A stretch of DNA of 64,000 nt from assembly GCA_001602455.1 (NCBI GenBank), contig CP012157.1, positions 1,297,733-1,361,732 on the forward strand, read 5' to 3'. The notes under the pieces were generated by a model. It was not told where the DNA came from, made no database searches, and worked only from the letters and a program-made list of their open reading frames with translations. Shown piece after piece: positions 1-8,500 of the stretch. Within the stretch, counting starts at the first letter, position 1. Each line of letters begins with the position of its first letter. The translations under genes were made by a program, and so were the position numbers. Source of the DNA: Betaproteobacteria bacterium UKL13-2 (GTDB lineage Bacteria; Pseudomonadota; Gammaproteobacteria; Burkholderiales; Usitatibacteraceae).

Positions 1-81
1 ACTATGGCGCCCAAGTGAATAGCCTCCCGGCTGAAAGATCAGAACACCCGTCTATTACCCTAACAGTTGACCGCTAGTGTC

Positions 82-288
82 TTAGGCAAGTTGATCCGGG
101 TGAAGTTGGCTATCGAGAAACGCGATCTGATCCTTGAGCAACAGTTTTCGCTTCTTCATGCGTTTTAATTGGAGTTCGTCATGAACGGGTTGCTCAATGA
201 GCGAGGCGATCGCAAGATCAAGATCTCTGTGCTCCTCAGTGAGTTCGACGAGGCGAGATTCAATGGCCGCAAAATTTGAAGTTGGCAA
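82..288 (-). CDS. YdcH/DUF465 family small protein
   Basis: This 68-residue, highly charged, probably all-helical protein carries the DUF465 (YdcH) signature: an N-terminal helix with a conserved Glu-His pair (LTEEHRDLD) followed by a short turn and a basic stretch (LKRMKKRKLLLKDQI). Family members are small helical-hairpin proteins of unknown biochemical role. The start is a TTG, chosen because an AAGGA ribosome-binding site lies 8 bases upstream and the family start falls here. It is the last minus-strand gene after two tRNA genes. Family assignment is fairly sure; function is unknown. Confidence 0.8.
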   Translation of the reverse strand: MPTSNFAAIESRLVELTEEHRDLDLAIASLIEQPVHDELQLKRMKKRKLLLKDQIAFLDSQLHPDQLA

Positions 289-409
289 GCTGAGTATCCT
301 TTAATCTTGGGGCGATACCGAGGGCAGAACATCGAGGGCGGTATATTGCGCGACGCGCTCAAGTGGGCGTGATGGCGAGTCGCTGCAACTGTAAGAAGTG
401 AGAAGAAGC

Positions 410-485
410 TGGCGCCCTCGACACGAATCGAACGTGCGACCTACCCCTTAGGAGGGGGTAGCTCTATCCACTGAGCTACGAGGGC
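410..485 (-). tRNA. tRNA-Arg (anticodon CCT)
   Basis: Read on the minus strand this folds as a full cloverleaf. The acceptor stem GCCCTCG pairs with CGAGGGC, the discriminator base is G, and CCA is encoded. The D-arm is GCTC/GAGC and the anticodon stem ACCCC/GGGGT encloses the loop CTCCTAA, giving anticodon CCT. The T-loop is TTCGATT. It reads the rare Arg codon AGG. Confidence 0.97.
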
Positions 486-566
486 ATTGAGTGGAGTTTA
501 CGCATTTGAGGCCGATTCGTCTTTGTGCTCATTCCCATCGTGCAATCAAAGGGATCAGCTTGTGGC

Positions 567-657
567 TGGCGGAGAGGGTGGGATTCGAACCCACGATACC
601 GGAGACCGGTATGCCGGATTTCGAGTCCGGTGCATTCGACCACTCTGCCACCTCTCC
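567..657 (-). tRNA. tRNA-Ser (anticodon CGA)
   Basis: A class II tRNA on the minus strand with the long variable arm typical of serine. The acceptor stem GGAGAGG pairs with CCTCTCC, followed by G and an encoded CCA. The anticodon loop is CTCGAAA (anticodon CGA, codon UCG) and the T-loop is TTCGAAT. It lies 81 bases upstream of tRNA-Arg in the same orientation and may be co-transcribed with it. Confidence 0.97.
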
Positions 658-840
658 AAAACGATGCGTAGCGCCGCGAATCAGGCCGCAGATTATAACC
701 CGGTGCGTCGCTTCTAGAAAAGTCAGCGCTTAGCCTGGATGTTTCACCGCTCGCCCGCTGCTGCCAGTCACATTGCCTCTGGGTCACCCTTGTCGGTCGG
801 TGTCGGACGACCACCGTACATCGAATAGAGAAAACTAAAA

Positions 841-926
841 AAATGGACGCCCCCTACCTGCAACGGCATCGAAGTACCAAAGCGGAAGGGTCATCAACCA
901 CCAAAAGCAGAAGGGGGCGTCCATTT
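841..926. repeat. 15-bp inverted repeat element, MITE-like
   Basis: Positions 841-855 (AAATGGACGCCCCCT) are repeated exactly inverted at 912-926, with 56 bases between them. The match continues imperfectly inward (CCTGC against GCAGA). No reading frame lies inside. It could be a miniature inverted-repeat element, a large RNA hairpin or the ends of a lost insertion sequence. No target-site duplication is obvious. Confidence 0.6.
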
Positions 927-1302
927 CATTGATTACTCTCGCCCGAAGTACCGCATACCCCAAGTGGGCTCGTTAGCAGCAGGGTGATCGCGTGAGGCTT
1001 CAGCTTCGCCGGACGTGCATACAGACGCACGCAGACGCACGCAGACGCACGTTGGTTCCCTCTGTGCGGTCTGTGCGGTATGCGTAGAACGGCTACCCTA
1101 CAAAGTTCAACAGATTACCGCCTTTAAGTACGCCAAGGCATGACTGGTATATGCGGCATTCCGCACTTAATTTGCTATGTAGAATGTGAAGACTTCAAAC
1201 TTCACTTAGCCGAGCTTTTGCCACCTGAGCCAATAGATAACTTTTGTTATTCGTTAAAAAACAACACGTTACGCGCTTTTTGCGGGAAGCACTTTAACTC
1301 GC

Positions 1303-1330
1303 TTGATTTTTGTCAAAAAAACTTTATAGT
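1303..1330 (+). promoter_or_regulatory. candidate sigma-70 promoter for the surface locus
   Basis: TTGATT (1303-1308) and TATAGT (1325-1330) are separated by 16 bases inside AT-rich DNA. Transcription would begin near 1337, leaving a leader of about 255 bases before the TTG start at 1592. The boxes match consensus moderately well. AT-rich sequence produces such matches by chance, so this is only a candidate. Confidence 0.3.
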
Positions 1331-1591
1331 AATTGATGGGGCATGATTTTGGTTAAAGTGCCGCGCCTAATGGTTTAGCTTAGATTTGCGAGAGTCCGGT
1401 AAGCGCGAAACGCGGGTAGCAGGTGAAAAGTGTGTTTTGACGAATGTGAATTTTTGTGACACGCACGAGAAATTGCCCTTTGGGGCGGTTGGCGTTTGTA
1501 AAATGACCAAAATTTTTTTAAGGGTTTTTTCCTATTTTTCCCTCGCTCATCTTTCCGGCAAACAGCATTTCTAAGGCAAGGGAATTCCATC

Positions 1592-2230
1592 TTGATACGA
1601 CCAGCACACATTTCCGCTGACACACTGCTCGCCTCCGTCGGGCGATTGATGAAGCCACGTCACCTGCTGGCGGCTGCTGTGATTGGCACCGTTTTCGTTA
1701 GCGGTGTTGCCCAAGCGCAGCAAAACGCCAAGCAGACACCAGAACCGATCGAGATCGTTCTGGTGCGAAAGAAAGTGACGATCGTTGACGGCAAAGAAGT
1801 GCTCGTCTCAGCCGCGACGGCAAAGCCGGGGGACGTGCTTGAGGAGACCGCAACCTACACCAATCGGTCCAAGAAGACATTTCGTGTAGAGGCAACGCTG
1901 CCCGTACCCCAGTACACCGAGTTTGTTGCTGGTACGGCCGCTCCGACTGGCGTGCGCGCCACCGCTGACGGAATCGCATATGCTGCGGTTCCGCTCAAGC
2001 GCCAAACAAAATCAGCAAGTGGAGTCGTCGTTGAGCAACTGGTGCCAGTGAGCGAGTACAAATCATTGCGCTGGAGCGCCATTAGCCTGGCGCCTGAGAA
2101 GCAGTTTGTCGCCACTGCCAGATTCCGTTTGAGCGATGGCGCGGCAGAAACGCCGCCCGCAGTCTCCACCGCCGCATCGACCGCAGGGGTCACCGCTGCA
2201 TCCACCGTCGCACCTAAGCAAGTTCGCTAA
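1592..2230 (+). CDS. small exported protein with one DUF11-like domain
   Basis: A 212-residue protein with a signal peptide: basic residues at 18-24 (GRLMKPRH), a hydrophobic core at 25-38, and likely cleavage after AQA at residue 42. The mature part (about 50-190) looks like one Ig-type DUF11-related domain, with PGDVLEETATYTNRSKKTF and PVPQYTEFVAGT as the typical strand pattern. The tail is rich in Ala, Thr and Val. The TTG at 1592 is preferred because AAGGGAA lies 7 bases upstream. The ATG at 1649 would give a more normal-length signal peptide but has no clear ribosome-binding site. It is the first gene of the surface locus; its precise role is unknown. Confidence 0.7.
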   Translation: MIRPAHISADTLLASVGRLMKPRHLLAAAVIGTVFVSGVAQAQQNAKQTPEPIEIVLVRKKVTIVDGKEVLVSAATAKPGDVLEETATYTNRSKKTFRVEATLPVPQYTEFVAGTAAPTGVRATADGIAYAAVPLKRQTKSASGVVVEQLVPVSEYKSLRWSAISLAPEKQFVATARFRLSDGAAETPPAVSTAASTAGVTAASTVAPKQVR

Positions 2231-2240
2231 GTTCGCCGCA

Positions 2241-2287
2241 TTCGCTATTCGCTGTTCACTATTCGCTGTTCACCACTCGCTATTCAC
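2241..2287 (+). repeat. imperfect tandem repeat in the spacer between surface genes
   Basis: The 127-base spacer between the first two surface genes opens with overlapping repeats of ATTCGCTGTTCAC and related words (TTCGCTATTC, CACTCGCTATTCAC). The repeats do not form a strong hairpin. They may be a slippage-prone leader or simply low-complexity DNA. Confidence 0.55.
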
Positions 2288-2357
2288 AACATTCATTTTA
2301 AGCAACCAAGCAACCAAGTCGTTCACGCTATTTCACATCATGTACACGGAGAGACAT

Positions 2358-5180
2358 ATGAACATCGGCAACCTCACCCAACCGCCGAGCGGCGGTTGGG
2401 CATTAAGGCGCTTACCGCGCATCGGGTTTTTATCGTGGATGATCGCCACCCTCGCGGTGGTCGCCGCGCTGCTGGGGAGCGCTTCTGCTCACGCGGCAGT
2501 GCCACCTGCGAATACGTCAATTGGAAATGAGGCGAATGCGACTTATCAGGACACCACTAATCTGGGCGTGGTCTTGAACGCAAAATCAAACGCGGTGGTC
2601 ACAATTGTTTCTCAAGTGTACAGCTTAACGTTAACTCCTGCCACTAACAGTAGCAACGGTTCGGCAGGCCTGCAAGTCTGTTACTCGCACACACTCACAA
2701 ATACGGGTAATGGTTCAGACGACTTCACGCTGTCTTCTGCCGCTGGCACAGGTTTCACCCACACTTCCGTAAAGTTTTTCGTCGGGACCAGCGGTTCCAC
2801 GGAGATCACCGGGCCAGTTACGTTGGCCCCAAACAGCCCCTACCAGTTTCGAGTCTGCGGAACGCCTCCCAGTGGTGTCACGAATGGGGCCACTGGTCAA
2901 ATCGTTGTGACGGCGACCAGCAACGATCCGGTAACAATACCAAAGCCCTCAAAGATTGCCACCAACACCACCACCATCAGTGACTGTGTAATCAACTTGA
3001 CGAAGGAATTTAAAACGACACGGAATCCCAGCGCGAGCAACGTCTCCAACGCCGCTCCCGGAGATGATCTGTTTGTCTTCTTGAAGTATTCAAACGCAGG
3101 GACGGCCGCTTGTACCAGCCTCGTGATGACTGACGCGCTACCGTCAGGCCTTCTGTACATAACCGGCTCTGGCCAAAATACTGCAGGCACCGGGTTGACG
3201 GACATTTCAACAGATGGCGATGGCTACGAGGCACCGACAACCTCAATCTCTGGCACGGTAAAAGCGACGATTGCGAGCGTTGGCGCAGGTGTTAGCGGAC
3301 TCGTGTCTTTCCAAGTCAAGGTTTCGCCTAGCGCGCCGGCTGGCTTGATCCAGAACTTGGTAACCGCACCCAATACTAGTGGTGCCACCGCTTCTTTCTC
3401 GGTCAATCAAGTCGCGGCTGTCGCGTTCAACGGTTCGACGACTACGACCGGTGCTGCGGATAACGACCCAGTGACGGTTGCAGCGGCAGCTCCAGGAACC
3501 ACAATTACGTGGAACAACGTCATTTGGAACAAGGGCAACAAAGAGGATAAATTCAAGGTGCAATTCCTCGACGGAGGCGGTGTCCCTCTCAATTCCGCGA
3601 CATTTGATGGCGCAGCCTGTGCGGCGACTAACACTGCTGCTGGTGCGTGTACATTGCCTCAAGGTACCATCTTTAGTGTTTGGGCCGCTGGTTCGCAACT
3701 AACCGGGGCGCCGATCGAAATTCCGATTCCGTTGCCGACCCCCCCGGTCGCGCCTGCCACCACTCCCACCTGTCCAAGCGGGTTTATCCTCAGTGCTGAT
3801 AATAAGTCTTGCGGTTATGTGGTTGAGGTGAGAGCCATTCTCCCAAGCAACGCAGCAGTAGGCGGCAGTGTATTCTTGCGAGCGACTTCGTCGGGCCCGG
3901 CTACGCCGTTTGATAATGTCGAAAACAAGCTGACATCGATCACGGCTAACGCGGTTGACGTGACCAACGGCTTGCCACTAAACTCGGGCAATGGTCAAGG
4001 CCCAGATGACAACACCGTCAAGGCGACCAATACGGTTGCTCCCTCGATCAACGCGCCAAAGCAGACGTACTTCGATGTCTACATCAGCAATACGGCTGGG
4101 CCGGCTGCGACCTACAATTTGACGTCGGAGTGGGTCTCGGTACCGACGGGAGTGGGTCTTGCCACTCCACCAACGACACCAGTTGGCTGGACCATTAAAT
4201 TCAAGGCGCTCGTCGGTGGAGCCTGTGCATCGACAGGTACCGAAATCACATCAACCGGCACGGTCGCTTCGGGTGGCAACACGCGGGTTTGTGCTGAAGT
4301 GACCATTCCACAGACAAATCAAGGTGGCAGCGGTCGTCCGACGGATGCACCGCCCGGCAACTACGTGATTAAGCTCTTTGCCAAAGCGACGACTAATGCG
4401 GCTGTATCTGACTCGATACGGTATCAAGTGACGCTGACACCGGGGCGCGAAGTGACGCTAGACGGTGCGGTAACAAAAACGACTGGCAGAAACGGCAAGG
4501 TTTTTAATCCGCACATCATCAAAAATAACGGTAACGTTCAAGAAGCTATTAGCTTCGCCGGTGCCTTCTTGACCAACAGCCTGTCAAGCCCAGCGTGGAC
4601 CGCAGCGGCGTATAACGGCTCCGCCACTACCGATCCGGTCATCACTAACACGACTACATTCACGTTGGCACCGAACGAGTCCAAAACGATCTTGGTGAGC
4701 GTGACCGCGCCAGATGTGAGCGCTAGCCCGGATAACAGCACTACATTGACGGCAACCTATACGTTCTCCGGTACGGCATTGACGGCGCAAGTGACGGATG
4801 TCACCAAGCTAGGGGATTTGTTGACGCTGCGGAAATACCAACAGCTCGTGGGTTGCAATACAGCTCCTAGCGATGTTCTGCCGGGTACTTGGACCCAAGC
4901 CCAAATCAACGCGGGCGCGGAGACTGCACCCGGTAAATGCATCGCGTATTTGGTTGTGGGTGAGAACATTACTTCAGCGTCACTTACCGATATCGTAATC
5001 ACAGATGCTATTTCGTCATTTACCACGTTCGCATCGGGATGTTCGCCAAGTGCGCTGGTGACTGGTGGTACGGGCTTCATCCAACCTACCACGTCAAGCT
5101 TGCCGATAACGACGAGCGGTGGGACGTTGGCGCCAGGTGCGTCAGTAAAGTTGCAATACTGCGTAAAGATCAACGGCTAG
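2358..5180 (+). CDS. exported multi-domain DUF11-type surface protein (940 aa)
   Basis: The open frame extends upstream to 2136, but the likely start is the ATG at 2358. A GGAG box sits 6 bases before it, and a clear signal peptide follows (RLPRIG, hydrophobic 24-40, cleavage after AHA at residue 46). The mature protein is a string of Ig-type beta domains rich in Thr, Ser, Ala and Asn. A DUF11-like unit begins near residue 209 (NLTKEF, then PGDDLFVFLKYSNAG and TDALPSGLLYITGSG), and a related unit ends the protein (TDAISSFTTFASGC, then LAPGASVKLQYCV). No sortase motif, PEP-CTERM, RTX repeats or barrel is visible, so it is probably secreted or held by a partner. A strong terminator follows. Confidence 0.75.
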   Translation: MNIGNLTQPPSGGWALRRLPRIGFLSWMIATLAVVAALLGSASAHAAVPPANTSIGNEANATYQDTTNLGVVLNAKSNAVVTIVSQVYSLTLTPATNSSNGSAGLQVCYSHTLTNTGNGSDDFTLSSAAGTGFTHTSVKFFVGTSGSTEITGPVTLAPNSPYQFRVCGTPPSGVTNGATGQIVVTATSNDPVTIPKPSKIATNTTTISDCVINLTKEFKTTRNPSASNVSNAAPGDDLFVFLKYSNAGTAACTSLVMTDALPSGLLYITGSGQNTAGTGLTDISTDGDGYEAPTTSISGTVKATIASVGAGVSGLVSFQVKVSPSAPAGLIQNLVTAPNTSGATASFSVNQVAAVAFNGSTTTTGAADNDPVTVAAAAPGTTITWNNVIWNKGNKEDKFKVQFLDGGGVPLNSATFDGAACAATNTAAGACTLPQGTIFSVWAAGSQLTGAPIEIPIPLPTPPVAPATTPTCPSGFILSADNKSCGYVVEVRAILPSNAAVGGSVFLRATSSGPATPFDNVENKLTSITANAVDVTNGLPLNSGNGQGPDDNTVKATNTVAPSINAPKQTYFDVYISNTAGPAATYNLTSEWVSVPTGVGLATPPTTPVGWTIKFKALVGGACASTGTEITSTGTVASGGNTRVCAEVTIPQTNQGGSGRPTDAPPGNYVIKLFAKATTNAAVSDSIRYQVTLTPGREVTLDGAVTKTTGRNGKVFNPHIIKNNGNVQEAISFAGAFLTNSLSSPAWTAAAYNGSATTDPVITNTTTFTLAPNESKTILVSVTAPDVSASPDNSTTLTATYTFSGTALTAQVTDVTKLGDLLTLRKYQQLVGCNTAPSDVLPGTWTQAQINAGAETAPGKCIAYLVVGENITSASLTDIVITDAISSFTTFASGCSPSALVTGGTGFIQPTTSSLPITTSGGTLAPGASVKLQYCVKING

Positions 5181-5225
5181 TAATGCGAGCGAGAACAACC
5201 GCTTGAACAGGATGAGGTAGCGCGT

Positions 5226-5253
5226 AAAACGGGAGGGGTGACCCTCCCGTTTT
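5226..5253 (+). terminator. Rho-independent terminator after the 940-aa surface gene
   Basis: A 12-bp perfect stem (AAAACGGGAGGG with CCCTCCCGTTTT), a 4-base GTGA loop and a T-run form a textbook intrinsic terminator 45 bases after the stop codon. It suggests that the next gene pair (5503-23936) has its own promoter. Confidence 0.92.
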
Positions 5254-5289
5254 TCTATGTGAATTTGGAGGTCTTCAGGGGTTACGGCA

Positions 5290-5400
5290 CTAAGACATGA
5301 GGGCGCTAAGACATGAGGGCGCTAAGACATGAGGGGGTTAAGACATAGCGGGTTGAGACATAGGTACGTTAAGACAGAGGTACGTTAAGACATCCGCTTA
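5290..5400 (+). repeat. 16-bp tandem repeat array upstream of the barrel gene
   Basis: Three near-perfect copies of CTAAGACATGAGGGCG start at 5290, 5306 and 5322. About four degenerate copies follow (TTAAGACATAGCGGG at 5338, TTGAGACATAGGTACG at 5353, TTAAGACAGAGGTACG at 5369, TTAAGACATCC at 5385). The shared core is TAAGACAT. The array lies between the terminator and the start at 5503, where the promoter of the barrel and giant-protein genes should be. Confidence 0.85.
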
Positions 5401-5502
5401 ACAAGACATCCATGTGTTAAGCCTTGTGACTTCTGAGCCGAATTGACAGTTTTGTGACGTGCGTGGCGTTGAGAAACAAGCCACCAAACCGATAATTGTG
5501 GG

Positions 5503-8500
5503 ATGCAGATTCGAAACGTAACTTTTGCGTGCGTGGCACGGTTTACGCGCCCATCAATGGGGTTGGGGCAACTCACGCTAAATTTACCAAGATCGCTGAT
5601 TTCTCGCGTTTTTGCGCTGGCGATGGTCGCAACGATGTGGGCGACGATGCAGGCGACGATGTGGGCAAAATGCCGCGTTCGCGCGGTGTGGCTCGCAGCG
5701 ATGGTCGCGCTTTGTGCCGCGCAAGTAGCCGCCACACAAGTAGCCGCCGCGCAAGGGGTGGCCACGCAGGTTACTGCACACGGGGTTACCGCGCAGGGCG
5801 TTACCCCACGGGTGCCCACGGCAACCAAAACCGTGGCCGGCGCCGTCATCACGAACATTGCATACAGCACCCAGGTCGCAGATGGGGTGACATCGTCGTC
5901 AGTCAGCAACGAAGTGCTTGCCGTGGTGGGTTGCCCCGCCCCCAATGCGGGTCATGCCAAAGCAGGATCATCGTCGCCATCGGCGAAATCATCGGCTAAA
6001 TCATCGGCTAAATCATCGGCTAAAGACGATGCGGCGGTGTGCCCGCCACCGACACTCGCACCCGCTGTGACGAAAAGTTACAGCCTCTACGATATCGCGC
6101 CGGGTGGCACAACACAGCTTAAATTCACCATCCAGAACATTACCGATAATCCGGCGCAAAGCGCGATCGGATTTACCGACACGCTGCCCGCTGCATTAAA
6201 ACTCAGCGCTGGTGCGACGGCGACCATTTCTGGGGCGGGCTGCACCGGATCGGTAACGCTTGGCTCGTCCACCACGTCCACCACACCCGCCACCATTACG
6301 CTCTCAAACATGGCGATGGCGCTGGGCACATCGCAGTGTGCCGTGACGGTTGATCGCGTCACCAACGTCACTGGTCAGTTGAACGCTTCATGCGCCGCGA
6401 ACCCCACATCGTTCACCAATGGTGCGGCCAACCTGACCGGGTTGAGCAACCTCAAAAATATGGTGACGCCGCAGTGCGTTACGGTGACCGATCCAGATAA
6501 CCCGGCATGGCGCCTAACCCTCGAAAAGACCACATCCCCCTCGGAAGGGTACTCGCCAAGTGGCCCTTATGCCGTTCGATTGAATGCAATCAATCAAGGC
6601 GGCGCGGATGCCAAGAAGACCAATGTTGCCCTCAACGATACGCTCCCCAGCGGTATGGTCGTCGTCGCAGGATCGCTCCGCATCATCGTCGCCGGGCGCA
6701 CCATCGTTGCAGCATCCAACGCAAGCTCGGAGTCGCTCGGTGATCGAACGGTTACCTACCTCTACAGCGATTCGCAAGTGTCGGTTTCGCTCTCGAGGCT
6801 CGACGCAAGTGAGCAAATATCGGTTTTGTTTGATGTGAACATTGCTAGCGGGTTGTCGAAGGATTCCATCCTAAACAATACGGCAACGGCCACCTATTTG
6901 AATAGTGTCGCAGGGTCGATGTCCACCTCATCCAATACTGTTCCATTTCGCGTGATTGGCGCGTTGGGCGTCGGGGTGGTCGGCCAAACGATTGCCACCG
7001 CAGACCCGGGGCAAGACTTGTCGTTCAGCAATACGATTACCAATCAGGGCAACCTGCCCGATGCGTATGACATCACCCTAGCAGGCTCGACATTTCCGGC
7101 TGGTACGCAGATTCGGCTTTTCGATAGTGACGGCATCACCCCGCTCACCGACAGCAATGGTAATGGCGTTAGCGATACAGGGCAAATCGCGCCTGGTGCG
7201 TCAAAAACGGTTATCGTTCGGGTGACGCTGCCCAATGCCCTTGCCGTGGGCGGCCCGTACCGGGTGACGAAAACAGCGAGGTCGATTCGCAGCGCTGCCA
7301 TCGTCGCATCGGACAATGACGTACTACTCGCGATTGCGCGGAAGTGCGCGTTAGTTGTGGAGTCTGTTCCCGGCGGACAAGCGAATGTGGCCGGCGCTGT
7401 TGGCTACTTTCTCGTCCTGAGCAACACCGGAAATTGCGTCGAAAATATATCGGGCGCCAGTGTCACGTCGAATCCGTCTGGTGTTGCAAAAGCCTATCTC
7501 AATACCGCGTCGTCCTCGGCTGGGGTGGTCGCGGGCGTGGCTGAGTCAGGCCATCCTGATGCATCGACGCCAATTTCGCTATTGCCCGGTGAATTTGCAA
7601 GCTATTTGCTCGAAGTCACCGTGCCGGCGTCAGCCAAGCTTGGCGACACAATCACCACCGTGTTCTCTTTGTCAGGGGTGGGTGGCGTGCCCAAGTCTGG
7701 AAAGACTACCCTCAAAGACGCGGTAGACGTCACTCGCACGATTTCCTATCGACAAACCACCACCATCACTGCATCCGGTACAAACCCCGCGAACGATGTC
7801 ATTGCAACGTTTATTGACGCTGATTCTCGACGCCCGACTTTCTTCGGTTTTATTGGGCAGACGCTCTTCGTTCGTGCCAACGCATCTTCCTGTAACGCCA
7901 ACCCCAACCTGATTGAGCAACGAACCGTCGTCCTCACCGGGCCTAACGGCGAGCGCGAAGAGCTCATTGCGCGTGAAACTGGCGTCAATACCGGCATTTT
8001 TGACACGTCCATCCCGGTGCGGCTTGCGCCAAGTTTTGCCGGAGATTCGTTGTTGCAGGGCAATGCCTACGACACTTTCTTGGTTGAGATTGTCGGTTGC
8101 GGCGGGCGCATTGCCAATTCGGTCACCTTGATCGATCCAAATGGTGTTGTGTTCGATAGCCGCAGCAAGCGGCCGGTCGCCGGTGCCACGGTGCGGCTGG
8201 TCAATGCGATTGGCGGGGCATGTACGCCGGCGCTGGCGGGGGTGAGAATGCTGGACAAGGGCACACTTCTGCCAGCAAAAAATCCGGCGCTTACCGGCAC
8301 AGATGGTCGATTCGAATTTCCATTAGTCGAGCCTGGTGATTACTGTTTGCAGGTTCAACCACCCAACGGCTACGTCTGGGCCTCTGGCGTTGCCTACAAC
8401 CAGTTGCCACGGGTACGCAACATTCACGCCACCGGACCAACATCGGGCGGCTCGTATGGTGGGGCTTTCCGCGTCGGCCCCGATATGGGGCCAGTCGTCG

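Larger units (their letters stand above)
658..1591. other. 934-bp gene-free region upstream of the surface-protein locus
   Basis: I see no credible gene here. The longest frame (1140-1346, plus) lacks a spaced ribosome-binding site and resembles no family I know. The stretch holds the inverted repeat at 841-926 and three tandem copies of CAGACGCACG at 1022-1051. From about 1180 it becomes distinctly AT-rich up to the first gene of the locus, as expected of a promoter and leader region. Confidence 0.6.

Noticed and set aside
476-814. Minus-strand 112-residue frame overlapping both tRNA region and flank
   Set aside because: It runs through the tRNA-Ser gene and has no family signature.
1140-1346. 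68-residue plus-strand frame in the AT-rich leader
   Set aside because: The only AAGG lies too close to the ATG to serve as a ribosome-binding site, the candidate promoter lies inside the frame, and no family is recognisable.
1440-1480. Shared TTTTGTGAC sequence upstream of 1592 and upstream of 5503 (near 5450)
   Set aside because: The match is only about nine bases in biased sequence and the flanks do not align. It is not enough to claim a common operator.
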